From Lytechinus variegatus (Eukaryota > Echinodermata > Echinoidea > Temnopleuroida > Toxopneustidae), in NCBI RefSeq assembly GCF_018143015.1, contig NC_054742.1, forward strand, positions 53,267,195-53,331,194: a DNA stretch of 64,000 nucleotides, written 5' to 3'. Shown in pieces: positions 49,988-61,438 of the stretch. The notes beneath the pieces are model-generated. The model saw only the letters and a list, made by a program, of their open reading frames with translations. It searched no databases and had not been told where the DNA came from. How positions within the stretch are numbered: position 1 is the first letter of the stretch; each line of letters opens with the position of its first letter. A program made the position numbers and the translations under genes.

Positions 49988-50653
49988 AAATCTAAATAGA
50001 TTACATCAATTGTACCCTTTCTTCAAGAGCTTTAGACCACTCATCAACGACATTAAGCAACTGCAGCATAGTAGAACGACCAGGCAAAAACCCATACTGC
50101 CTATCACTAAAAAATCCATTTGAATTCATATGATCAAGGATCTCATTGCGTAAAATGGATTCCAAAAGTTTACAAGCTATACATGTGAGGCTTATCGGCC
50201 TATAATTTGATGGAAGCGATCTATCACCTTTTTAAAAACAGCACTCACATTGGCAGATTTCCAGTCACAGGGAACAACACCTTTCTGTAAAGAGGTCTTA
50301 TAAATGATACTCAAAGGTAGAGCAATTGCTGGAGCTACTTCACGTAAAGTCCTAGGATGGAACCCATCTGGCCCTGGAGACTTAGAAACATCAAGTTTGG
50401 AAAGCAAAGAAAGAACACTATCTTCATTTACCACAATTTCACCAAAATCTTCAACTATATTGTGCTGGGAAGGTGTAGGAATATCACCAGGAGGCTCAGT
50501 GGTATAAACTGTAGAAAAATAATTTAGTAAAATGTCTGCTTTATCGCGATCTCCCTCAACAAGTTCAGCTGTTTGTGGATTCCTAAGAGATGCCACTCCA
50601 GTTCTAATTTTTGTTTTGAAATGCGCATATTGCCAAAATTTCTTTGGATTCAA
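49988..50653 (-). pseudogene. LINE ORF2, N-terminal half of reverse transcriptase
   Basis: It shows FWQYAHFKTK, then the fingers motifs SKSPGPDGFHPRTL and CDWKSANVSAVFKK. After a frameshift near 50216 comes SNYRPISLTCIACKLLESIL and DRQYGFLPGRST. A second frameshift near 50024 precedes the next part. These motifs in this order are typical of CR1/jockey-type reverse transcriptases. Confidence 0.85.
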
Positions 50654-50678
50654 TTTAACTGCCTTAGCGATATTTTTT

Positions 50679-52098
50679 TCAGTTTTTCTGGAGTCGTCTA
50701 GTAGCTGTTTTGACCCTATTACGAAGCCTGTTATAAGTCTTCTTCTTGCTTTCTGTTTTATCTCTAAGATAACGCTCCCAACTCCTATGTTTTTTCTTTA
50801 TTAGTAAAAGAGTATCTTTATCTATGGGGAAATCACCTTTTTTGCCCCACGATTGTGTTCTAGATATTGTTCTTGCTGGAATGTACTTGTCCTGAGCAGC
50901 TTTCAATTTACCTTTGAAAATGCACCATTGCCTTTCGACATCATTACCTGCAGATGCAAAGAGAGTACGCCAGTCTAATGAAGCCAAGGCTTCCCTCATA
51001 TCAACAAAATTAGCTTTGTCGTAAAGAAATACTTTTTTCATGTTACTGGACTGGTCATAATAACAGTTCAGATTGAACAGCAATATAGCATGGTCACTAG
51101 AACCCAAGGGACTGCAGTGTTGAACTGTTGAAATAAGATCATCTCTATTTGTGAAAATTAAGTCAAGGATGTTCGGTTTGAACCCATGTCTGAATCGGGT
51201 AGGGTGTGTTACATGTTGATACAAAAAGGCATCACGTACACATTCAACAAAGTGAAATTCTTCACTATTTTCATTTTTGGAAGTCGTCCATGAATCCCAG
51301 TTGATATCTGGGTAATTGAAATCCCCCATTAATAGAATATGACTATATTTCGTCCTCGAAATACTCGCTATTGTGCTTAACAATGCCATGTTATTTGCTT
51401 TACTTCCACTGTCACTTCTATAAAAACAACCAATTAAAAGCTTATCTTTACTCCTTAAATGCAATTCAACCAAAACGACTTCATTAAAGTCTTGGTGCAA
51501 TGATGCGTTGACGGCATTAGCACTCAATGATTCATGAACATAAATGATAATACCCCTACCAGGGGCATTGGTAACATTAGTGAAGTGTATTACATATTCA
51601 TTTAAAGTAAAATCTTCAAGTTGAATTTCCCTGAAATTTTTCGGTTTGACTTCAGTAACAGCAACAATGTGGGGTTTTTCGTTCAAGATAAAAGTCTTAA
51701 GTTCAGCCATTTTATTACGCAACGAATCAGCATTTGTGTACATACATCTCAAAGATTTAAGCAGGTCATCGTTTGACTGTGAATTGGAGAAAGTGTCCCC
51801 ATTTGACTGTGTATCCAACAGAGTGTCATCAAGTGAGAGTTTATCATCAATTGATTGTGTACTTAAGAGTGTATCAGGAGTATGATTTTCAAGTATAATT
51901 GTGTTATCGATCAACTGTGTATTTAGGGGTGGCGATAAAGATTCTGGAACATCTTTTGTATCTTGAATTCTTACATTACATGTAGCTCTAACACTTTGCT
52001 TGGAACACCTAACACAACGGATTAACTGAATATAAGCACCAACGCATTTACAATTATTAACACATTTACAATAACTAACATATTTACAATCACACTTG
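50679..52098 (-). pseudogene. LINE ORF2, N-terminal Cys-rich stretch and AP endonuclease
   Basis: The open frame overlaps the end of ORF1 in another frame and has no ATG before a CKCVNNCKCVGAYIQLIRC-like Cys-rich stretch. An exonuclease/endonuclease/phosphatase domain follows: MYTNADSLRNKM, the GDFNYPDINW motif, ILDLIFTN and the catalytic SDHAIL. The frame closes near 50679 just before the reverse-transcriptase part, through a frameshift. Confidence 0.85.
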
Positions 52099-52111
52099 TG
52101 CGAAAAGTCAA

Positions 52112-53501
52112 TTACTTTTTTGCCTGTCGACTATCACCCAATGGGGGAAAGCCAGATGGATCCTGCGCCCCAGTATGGTTGTGCGGGGTTGTCTTGGGAT
52201 GCCCATTGGATTGGAGGCTTTCTGACCTTCCAGATCCAGGGCCCTGTTCAGTTTGAGCATGCTGTGCTCTCCATTTCTTAGCATTTTCACGGTGACGCTG
52301 TCTCTCCATGGGTGTCATGTCTTTACGAATAGCAATGTGCTTAGACGCTACACTCTCCCTTAGCCTACTAGCCTTCATCAGTATAGCATCCCTCTGTTGC
52401 TCAGATGCTACTGTCACCCGGAGTGGGCGAGGCTTGGGTTTTTGGTTACCCTGACTTGCATTTCTCTGGCCAAGTCGCCTACAGTCATTAGCATCAACGC
52501 TACCAACCGACCCATCGATCGTGGAGATTAGATTTGATGCAACAGATGCGTCATGCTCCTTACAAGATGCTATGTCATCACCTTCCTCTTCCACATTGAA
52601 AAATATCACGTTTTTCTTTCTCTTATTTCTTGCATCCATTTCATTGATATATGCAGCAGTAACAGACTCATCCATACCACTGCGACTGGCCTGCAACTGA
52701 TCAACATCTCTGAATAGCCGGTCAATATTCATCCAAGTATGGCAGTGAGTCCAAACTTCGCGCGTGTCCAAACTTCGCGGACGGTCATTATCTCCAAAAC
52801 TAGCCAATATCCTTAAAATCTGACATCATCAATGTGAAAAGCGACCTAAAATTACCCTTCGCTGAAAGTTTCTTTAGGATTAGTCCAGTATTCATGAAAA
52901 TATTGGCAAAAGATCGGCAAATTTGTCACCGTTAGCGCCCGTTTTGAAGAAAGCAACAAGCATCACGATATCACCATTTTACAAGCAGAAATCATAAAAA
53001 TGTGAGTTAAATGTGGTACTAACCGATTCCATAGCATTTTGCCATCAATCTAATATAAATATTTCACTTTTTGAGCTTGAGTCTTTGTTTAAATCTCCAC
53101 AAAAGCTTTGGTGCGCGAAGTTAGGTCACACTTTTTCTGAACGGTTTTCCAGCACAGCCCGCATTCGCCGATCGGAATAGAATTTTGAGATCGCGATACC
53201 GGCGAAACCCAGTGACCTACTTTACATTTTCGTCCATGATTTTATAGTTTACGATCTTGCCGTCCATGTGGTTACTATTTCTTGAATTGGTTTTGTATAA
53301 ATTATGAATAATTTGTGGACAAAATTAAGCCTGATGAATATTTTGGAAAAGTGCGCGAAGTTTGGACACCCCATCATACCTTCACTATCTCCATATAACT
53401 TCTCAACCCTGCGAAATAGCTCATTTGTTACTGAAACATCAGCTTTGACTGCTAATTGTGCCTCAAATTGATCCATTCTAGCAGCCACTTTGGAAAAATA
53501 C
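52112..53501 (-). pseudogene. LINE ORF1, truncated and interrupted
   Basis: The part at 53501-53379 encodes a coiled-coil-like segment (AARMDQFEAQLAVKADVSVT) and the part at 52737-52112 the rest. The rest includes KKNVIFFNVEEE, the usual start of the RNA-recognition fold in ORF1 of CR1/L2-group LINEs, and a basic C-terminus. A TA-flanked element (52740-53376) separates them, and the frame is continuous across the empty site (GDSEG then TWMNIDRLF). The apparent ATG near 53503 comes from the flanking element, so the true N-terminus is lost. Confidence 0.82.
52740..53376. mobile_element. TA-flanked MITE nested in the LINE ORF1
   Basis: 637 bases flanked by TA (52738-52739, 53377-53378). Both ends carry GTCCAAACTTCGCGC in inverted orientation; the left end has a second copy just inside. 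TA duplications point to the Tc1/mariner group. It encodes nothing recognisable. Removing it with one TA restores the ORF1 reading frame. Confidence 0.88.
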
Positions 53502-53985
53502 ATGCCTTGGAGCGGCGTTCTTCGTTCTTTTTCTCAACAAGGCAAAAATGCTATGCCTTGGAACGGAAATTTGAGTGTAAAAATGGGGGTCCCCTCCGCG
53601 GCACATACCCACTATGCATTATATACTGAGTGCCCCCCCCCCCCCCGGGATCACGATGCCATTTAGATCTAGGGCCTACTAGTAGTTTACTCACCATTAA
53701 ATCGTAAAGATGCATGCAATTTCAAAGAACGTTAGATCAAGCTGCGGTACGACGTACGGCCCATACAGCTACAGTCGGTCAACCCTCTCTAGATTAAAAC
53801 TAAAAGCAAGAAGCTCCTAGACCTAGCTCCTTGCTATGCATGCTAAAATAAGCAGCGCAGGATCAGGAAAAGGTACTTTATTGTGCATGCACGGTATATA
53901 TATACCGTACACCAGCAACGCACGAGGCTTTTTAGCTTTCGCGACACAAACGATGCAACAAACAAGGGGAACGAACGTAGAGGGA

Positions 53986-55025
53986 GTCAACTGTATAACT
54001 GCAAGGCCCTATACAGTGCGTATAAAAAAAAGTTTACACTTAGAAAAAATCCTGTAAAATTATACATTTGCAAATATCCTGAAGATTTTTGCACATTTTA
54101 ACATTGGTACAGATCCATTTAAGCAAATGACGATATAACTGTCGTAAAATAGTTCCGCTTGAGTGAGCACTACTTACTTTTGAAAAGTTAGTGAAAAATG
54201 ATTTGCGCAGAACTTTGAAATAGTTATGCGAATAAAAGTAGACCTTAATCATGAATAACACGTGGAATGTAGCTATGAAAATTTATTTGAAGATATCTTT
54301 TACCTTTTTTAACTTGTTTCCTTGCCCAAAACACTTTGAAGAGTGCTTTGCGCCCACCCCACTCCCCACACACTGAGGCCATTGTGACGATATTTGCTTT
54401 ACACTGAGCTGTGATTTACATGAAACGGGTTAGGCTTGATTTTCATTTTGTTAATCATTGTCAAGCTTGGGAAAAGTGTGGAGAAACAAGTATTAACTGA
54501 AAAATGAAATGTAAACCAATTTTAACTGATTAAAACTTAGTGAAAAAGTGCTGAAGATGTCTGATATAAACTTTTGTTCAGATTCAGTTATGTCCTCAGA
54601 TCCAGCGGGCATAAAAGGGGTAAATGTTGTGCTTACTACGTGTCGAATTTCAATTTGGGTGGCAAAATTGTTACAAAATGCTTGTATGTATCCATTTTAT
54701 TTCAATTGACTAAAAGTGCAAAGACAATGTATGAGAAATGTTTCGCAGGGTAAGTTTGATTTCTCCTTTTCCCCTTGACACAGCGTGAAAACGAGCATTT
54801 CTGCGCAGATTTCTGCGAGCTTTACAAAAATAGACATTGCTCACTCAAGTGTAACTTTCTGTCAAAACTTTTACTTTCATTGGATAGATGAGACCCAAAC
54901 CCAAGATTATATGTGAAAAAATTACCCACATATTGTATATATTTTAATTTCCAGGGCTTTTTCAAAGTGTAAACTTTTTTTTGATAAGCACTGTATATGT
55001 TTATATAGGGCCTTGTATAACTGTT
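53986..55025. mobile_element. inverted-repeat element with ACAGTGC ends
   Basis: The core ends ACAGTGCGTATAAAAAAAAG and CTTTTTTTTGATAAGCACTGT are inverted and continue as GTTTACACTT/AAGTGTAAAC. Outside them, GCAAGGCCCTATA and TATAGGGCCTTG also face each other. Inside, CTTGAGTGAGCA recurs in inverted positions. The motif and the ends resemble the 19301-21111 foldback, suggesting one superfamily. Confidence 0.75.
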
Positions 55026-55169
55026 CACGAATTGGACCTAAACCCCTCAAAAAAGTTTGGAAATGTAACAAAAAGTTTGGAAATAGATAATCCCTCCTCG
55101 ATTTTAGTCAATATTAATAAGTGTTTGATACCAATGAATAGATCATTTAATTTCCTTTGAAATGGTACC

Positions 55170-55632
55170 CTACATGATATGATTATTGTTCACATGGAGT
55201 TGCAGTACCTTGAAATTTGGGGCAAGGTCAAAATTCAAAAGTTGCAAAATGACACAATATTGAAAGTCAGTTTTTTTTCTGTGTAGATTTCTTCTGTGAG
55301 CTTCTCAGTGATTTCTTTTGTTTTTATGCAGGTTAACATCAGCATTAACATGGAGATCTGTGAGATAACATGATTTGAGTAGTGGTTTGAAATACCCATG
55401 CATGTTTGTATTGGTTTGCTTGTGGGTGTGTTTAATTCCATGTTAATGTCGAAGTTAACGTGCATGAAAACAAAATCAAGAAACCGATGAGAAACTCACT
55501 CATCACTAAAGAAAAAAAGAACAGTGACTTTCAATATTGTGTCATTTGCAACTTTTGACCTTGCCCCACATTTCAAGCGGGATTTCAAGGCCTAAATCTA
55601 TGTGAACCATAATCATATCATGTATTCAATAG
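55170..55632. mobile_element. foldback repeat
   Basis: The left arm (55170-55285) and right arm (55520-55632) are inverted copies, sharing GGGGCAAGGTCAAAA, GACACAATATTGAAAGTC and TGATATGATTAT. The centre carries a short inverted pair, CAGCATTAACATGGA and TCCATGTTAATG. No protein. Confidence 0.75.
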
Positions 55633-55689
55633 TTCTTCTTTTGTTCTCCATAATATTGCCCAACACTAACTACATGTACAATCTAATAA

Positions 55690-56377
55690 AGTGGAACGTC
55701 TCTGCCAGTCTCGCCTGCATAACGCGATTTGAACAGTGCTGACTTTGAAAACAGCTATTGATTAATTAATCACAAAAGAAAACATTCACATGATAATAAA
55801 ATACTACGTCCATTGACCCAAAATGGCATTTAACCATGATCACTGACCTACATATAAGACATGAGCAAAACAACCATTCATGCTAGATTACGCTCATGTC
55901 CATGTTTGATGAACTGGATCCATATTTTCTAGTTATGACAATTCAACAAATATTCCTAACACGGCCAAAGTTCATTGACCTTTATAAATTAACTTTTATC
56001 TTGGTCATGTGACCTGGAACGTGCACAGGATTTTCATCCATAGGGTTGCTCTCATGTCCGAGTCCATGTTTCATGAACTAGATCCATACAAACTTTTCAA
56101 GTTATGACTATTCCATAAATACCCCCAACATTACCAAATGTCGTTGACCCTACATGACCTTTGACCTTAATCATGTGGCCTAAAACTCAAGCAAGATGTT
56201 CAGTAATACTTGATCACCCTTATGTCTAAGTTTCATTAACTAGATCCATATACTTTCTAAGTTATGACATTTCAAAAACTTAACTTTGGTTAAGATTTCA
56301 ATGTTGACACCGTCGCCGTTGGAACAGCGATGCCCCGGGACGATGACTAGGCTCGCTCTGTTATGCAGGCAAGACAA
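55690..56377. repeat. DR1-type dispersed repeat
   Basis: It starts GTGGAACGTCTCTGCCAGTC and ends GTTATGCAGGCAAGACAAA. One perfect TGACCTTTGACCT is at 56155 and degenerate versions lie elsewhere. The sequence is more diverged than the 44878 and 57840 copies. Confidence 0.75.
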
Positions 56378-57389
56378 ATACTGATGAAACTTTGTAAGCT
56401 TTTCCAAATGGCTGTTTAAAATCGATTCTCCGAATACAGAACTGTATACATGGCATATTAAACTTAAGTTCAAAGGTCAACTTTAATGAGAATACATGGT
56501 ATATTCTTGTGATTTTCCAACTAAAATACTGAGTAACTCATAAGCTTTAAAGGAAACCAAACCCCCAAGGTTAAAATCAATCAAAATGAGAGCAATTAAA
56601 ACAAGTTTAATCAAAATCGGTTATAAAAACAGTGCCAAAATTTGCCATGTCTTGCAACCCTTTTTATAGGTATCCGCAATTGGCAAACATGCGTCTAAAT
56701 GATTGATTTTGTGGAAAATCTCCTTTTGCATCATACACATGTTTAGATATGCCCCTCCCCTATGCTTCACGTAATGGATTACATCCCCTGATCAACCTTG
56801 ACATGCATGGTGTAAATAATTTTCCCAGGTCATACATTGAACTCAGGAAGAGGCAAAAAGTGATTTGAAAGATAAAAGGGAAAATGTGAAATTTGAGGAT
56901 CCTCATAGACAGCAAAATTGATATTTCAAACTTCCATAACTCTTAAATTTTACAACCAATTTTGATAAAGCTACTTTTCTATTGATCCACTCATTTCATT
57001 CTTTCGTTTTTCAGGTTAGTTTTCTCCTTGCATACTCAAATTTTTGATATTGTCACAAGTAGGGTCAGATTTAAGGTCCTTTGAAGGTTAAGGGTACAAA
57101 ACCAATTCTTTTTTTCCAAGTTTGGGTTTGTTAAATATGAAATCAATTAACTTCATAATGGGTTTAATCAGATTTTTCTCATAACTGGTGTCTAGTTGAG
57201 CACACCCTCATTGACTTCATGGCACATGTTTAGCACACTGACACTTGGTATCCAGATCAGTGGTCCGGACCGTCCAGCTAGTCTAGATCTGGACATTTGT
57301 AGTTGTTTCAAAAACCCTACAGGCATTCATCAAACACAGTATACAAACCAATATTCTACAACAAAAAAATTGTATACACACCAATATTC

Positions 57390-57680
57390 TGCAATAACAA
57401 ATGCAATTCTTGTTCACCAATGCATGGACATTAAACACTCAAAATCAAACTGATCGCAATTGATATAGAATTAAAAACATCCTCAATTTTGAAGGCTAAT
57501 AATTCCTGGTCCTAGTTCCTGTGGAACCTTATTTTCATACTGTACCACAGTGAGCTTTGCTCACCCAAGCATGAATAGGGATCTGTCATCTGTGTAAGTT
57601 TGTCATGCGTGTTTTAATTACGGTTTATTAAATCTGAATTTCATGCTCGAGTGAACAAGAATTGCATTTGTTATTTTAGA
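57390..57680. repeat. inverted repeat pair
   Basis: AATAACAAATGCAATTCTTG near 57391 faces CAAGAATTGCATTTGTTATT near 57656. Between them, GCTCACCCAAGCATGAATAG recalls the internal motif of the 19301-21111 foldback, so this may be a decayed relative. Confidence 0.6.
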
Positions 57681-57839
57681 ATTGAACTTTTTCCTACAAG
57701 ACTTGGTGATGTGGTCACATTAATCAAATGTGATGGTACATTTTGTAGGAGAGATGAGATAGGGTAACACTTTATTGTGTCAATGGGATAAGGGCCCCTC
57801 TCCTGATGAACCTGTGCATCTCAGTTTCAGATTCGTTGG

Positions 57840-58489
57840 TATAAACTTTCAAAGTTATGATGGGAATTCAACAGATATCCCCAATTCGGCCAAAGTTCAT
57901 TGACCCTAAATGACCTTTGACCTTAATCATGAGACCTGAAACTTGCACAAAATTTTCAGTGATGCTTGATTACTATTATGTCTAAGTTTCATGAATCAGA
58001 TCCATAAACTTTCAAAGTTATGATGGGAATTCAACAGATATCCCCAATTCGCCCAAAGTTCATTGACCCTAAATGACCTTTGACCTTGGTCATGTGACGT
58101 GAAACTCAGGCAGGATGTTCAGTGATACTTGATTAACCTTATGTCCAAGTTTCATGAACTAGGTCCATATATTTTCTAAGTTATGATGACATTTCAAAAA
58201 CTTAACCTCGGGTTAAGATTTCGATGTTGAATCCTCCAACATGGTCTAAGTTCATTGACCCTAAATGACCTTTGACCTTGGTCATATGACATGAAACTCT
58301 AATAGGATGTTCAGTAATACTTGATTAACCTTATGGCCAAGTTTTATTAACTAGGTCCATATACTTTCTAAGTTATGACGTCATTTCAAAAACTTAACCT
58401 CAGGTTAAGATTTGATGTTGACGCCGCCGCCGTCGCCGTCGGAAAAGCGGCGCCTATAGTCTCACTTTGCTTCGCAGGTGAGACAAAAA
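57840..58489. repeat. DR1-type dispersed repeat, near-duplicate of part of 44878-45976
   Basis: It follows 45322-45976 base for base with few differences, through GACGCCGCCGCC and GCTTCGCAGGTGAGAC. Perfect TGACCTTTGACCT occurs at 57911, 58074 and 58266 with the same 163/192-base spacing as the other copy. The left end is truncated. Confidence 0.85.
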
Positions 58490-59866
58490 CCACTGTCTAA
58501 ATATAATTTTCACCAATGCAATGATTTTGACCATCACTGTATAAATTTATCATTAACCAAAACCAACATATAGAAATAATTTTTACAGATTCAAGGACTC
58601 TGTTCATCACTGTATGAAGTTAATGTCAGTCAAAACCCATATTGAAAAATAAATTTCACCAATTCAACACTGTAAAAAGCTCTTGTGAGCCAAAAGAAAA
58701 AAAAAAGAACTGCATTCATATAAATCTCATTTAAAATCAAAGCCATTGCTATTTAATATAAGACAAAACTCATTTTTAAAAAATGTTTAAAATCATCTTA
58801 ACAAACTGATTATCACAGTAAACCGAGTTACCTTCTACTCAAATGCCTTTGAAATTCACTCTTCAATTATAAATCCAACTGAAAATCTTTCCATTCTACT
58901 GACTAGCAAATTGACTTAGTTTCGAATCTCAATTGTAAATTGAATTATTTTGAAAACATTCAAATTGAAATTTAGCTGATAATATTCAACCTTTGGAAAT
59001 TCTTTGATGACAAATGGTTGAGAAATGCATTTGTGTTAGAACATTCAAATTACCAACAATCAAACCAGCAATCAAAAAGTTTTTATACCTTATTATGGAC
59101 ATCTCTTGATCACAGCGAGATATTAAATCACACTTGACATTTCACATTGTAAAAAAAATATATGTATTAAAAGGATCCTAATATTTCTGAGTGTGCTGCT
59201 ATCTAAAAACAAAGTCCAAGTTAAAATAGACACTTAAATTATGTCTAAAAAATGTTCAGAGTGCAACTCTTCTTTAAAACCTAGTTGTTGCTTTTTTTCA
59301 CATGACATATTTACATATATAGAAAATTGGATCATAATGCATGAACTATACACAACATATTGTCACAAAAACAAAATTATACTTAAAAAAACCTAAAAGA
59401 AATGTAAAACAGTCAAAATGTCCTGTACTAAATCAAAATTTCCCTATAACTGAAATCTTACAACCCATTATTTAGACTTTGTCATAAATAAGCACAAATA
59501 TTACTTGGCAATTGAAATGCTGAGCAATTTATGTCTTACAAAATAAGACTACAAATTTGGAAAGCTCACATTGTAAACATATCCTCATTACACATAGACT
59601 ATGTGCATCTGGATAGGAATGTTGGAGACTAGAAGAGGAACTACTCTCAACAACAAATGACAACCTAATGTATTCCACTAATCTTAAAAAAAACACTTAA
59701 AGAAAAACAAAATAAAGAATTGGTTAGAAATTAGAATAGCAAGTTTGTTTGGAAACGCCACCAAATGTAAACTACAAACTACATATTTACAAGGTAACAC
59801 ATATGATTTTGAACTGCTACATAGTAAAGCTAATAGTAAACAGTACACAAAGCAATATCAACATTC

Positions 59867-60737
59867 ATGTAGGGGAAGGCGGGGTAAGTTGTGACAGTTT
59901 TTGCTTTTTGCATGTTAGAATTGATATGATTAATAATCTTGTTGAAATAAGTACCTTGCCTTGAAATTTCATTCTTCTGAAATATTTTCCACCTATATAT
60001 AACTTTCTACCCCAACACTGAAAGTCATCGTGACCTTTGAAAAAAACGATGTCAAATGGCTCAACTTGCCCCATATATGGGGTAAGTTTGAGCCACCTTC
60101 TGGGGTAAGTTGAGCCACAAAAACTATGTACAAAATGTATGGGGGGAAAACCAGCATGTCAATTATTTGTTTAAAGTCTTTTCACTTGCTAATTCTCTAT
60201 AAATACTAACATCCTGTAAAAGGAAAAGAGCAGTCATGTAAATTTGCTCCTTTCAGCCTGCATTCCAATCTATTTTTATGGTTTGTTTGTTTTTTAAGAT
60301 ACATTACCATAGGAATTACCATGGCTCAACTTGCCCCATGCTGTTTGGCTCAACTTACCCCAGTCCGCACTTAGTGCGATAATTTTGTATCCACACATTT
60401 ATTATGCATCCATCATATAAAAGACTATGACAAGAATGAAGATCCATACCTGGACTAATAATATTGATATCATGTCTTTATTATATTTAAAGACGTGTGT
60501 GTTTATAAAGCACTTATCTATTTCACACTCTTTTTTACTTTTTTGGCTGATATTCATATTTTTCCCTCTAAAAAACTACTTTTTGTTTCAAAGTTGGAAA
60601 CAATGTGGTGGGGTTAGGGGTTATGCTATGGGTCATCAATACATGACACCGCCACAATGTCTGACTCATTCATTATTGGCCTGGGGCTGGTGGCTCAACT
60701 TGCCCCTATGCTCAACTTACCCCGCCTTCCCCTACAT
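59867..60737. mobile_element. inverted-repeat element with GGGGTAAGTTG ends
   Basis: The ends ATGTAGGGGAAGGCGGGGTA and their complement stay inverted for about 25 bases. The motif GGGGTAAGTTGAGCC or its complement also recurs inside near 60070-60115, 60320-60360 and 60690. No open frame resembles a transposase. Confidence 0.85.
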
Positions 60738-61013
60738 ATAATGCTGGTATAAGGAATTAGAACCTTCACAGATCTCATTTCAGAGACAATTTCGCACTCA
60801 CAATACAAATACAAAACAGTAACCAAACACTAAAGAATGACCGTACACTCACTGTCACTTTATAATACAACCAATGCAAACATAAGTAGAATTGTATTTC
60901 TAGTATACTTGATTATCTTCCCCTATCTTTATCCAACTACATTCTCTTCTAACTATCTATGATACAAACCTTCTTTAAATTTAAGTCCCGCCATACCGAG
61001 CAACCATCTCTCT

Positions 61014-61438
61014 TTAACGTCGTCGTGAACGTGATCTCCTCCCACCCCTACCACCTCTCCCACCCCTTCCTCCCCTTCGAGGGCTCCTCTTCCTCCCTTC
61101 ATCCTGAACCTCTACACTGACTTCTTCCTCCTCCTCAGGCTCCTCCACTTTCGTACCTCCACCTTCTCCCTCCCCTTCTTCTCCACTCTCTTCATCATCT
61201 CCACCAACTGCATCTGTAACCTCCAGCTCTCCTTCATCAAATCCTTCTACTATGTTTGCTTCATCCGTAACTTCCTCCATCATTTCTTCCTCTTCTCCTT
61301 CCTCGATGACCTCTGTCACTTCTTCATGGGTTGTTGCTTCAGCGCCGGTATCTTCTTCTTCATTCGCCTGGCTGGGTTCCTCCTCTGTGGGCTGTTCTTC
61401 GGTCTCCATATTGCTTTCTTCTTCTGTACCAGTTGGGT
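61014..61438 (-). CDS. second zinc-finger gene, last exon
   Basis: Acceptor ATTTACAG. It encodes DPTGTEEESNMETEEQ, about 100 mostly acidic residues, then RKRSPRRGGRGGRGG and a SRSRRR end before TAA (61014-61016). The shared TDAVG block (also in the other gene) supports homology despite the low complexity. Confidence 0.87.

Larger units (their letters stand above)
48802..53501 (-). mobile_element. CR1/L2-group LINE, 5'-truncated, inserted in the hAT-like element
   Basis: Read on the minus strand: a truncated ORF1 (from about 53501), a Cys-rich stretch, an AP-endonuclease domain and a reverse transcriptase, ending near 48802 with short CCCTAGATG repeats. In copy 1 of the host the site reads GCTATGCCTTGG. 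Here GCTAT precedes and ATGCC follows the LINE, so any target duplication is at most two bases, as is usual for the CR1/L2 group. ORF2 is broken by about three frameshifts and ORF1 by a nested element. Confidence 0.9.
48439..53649. mobile_element. G-run hAT-like element copy 2, outer layer of a three-deep nest
   Basis: The ends CCCGGGGGGGG and CCCCCCCCGGG are bounded by a perfect 8-base duplication ATCACGAT (48431-48438, 53650-53657). Its own sequence, 48439-48801 and 53502-53649, aligns closely with copy 1 at 15449-15967. A LINE fills the space between. Confidence 0.9.
42398..61013. other. intergenic region between the two zinc-finger paralogues
   Basis: This 18.6 kb is dominated by the mobile elements listed individually. 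The promoter and any non-coding first exon of the complete gene must lie here (right of 42397) but were not resolved. The stretches 56378-57195 and 58490-59866 show no identifiable element or exon. Confidence 0.6.
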
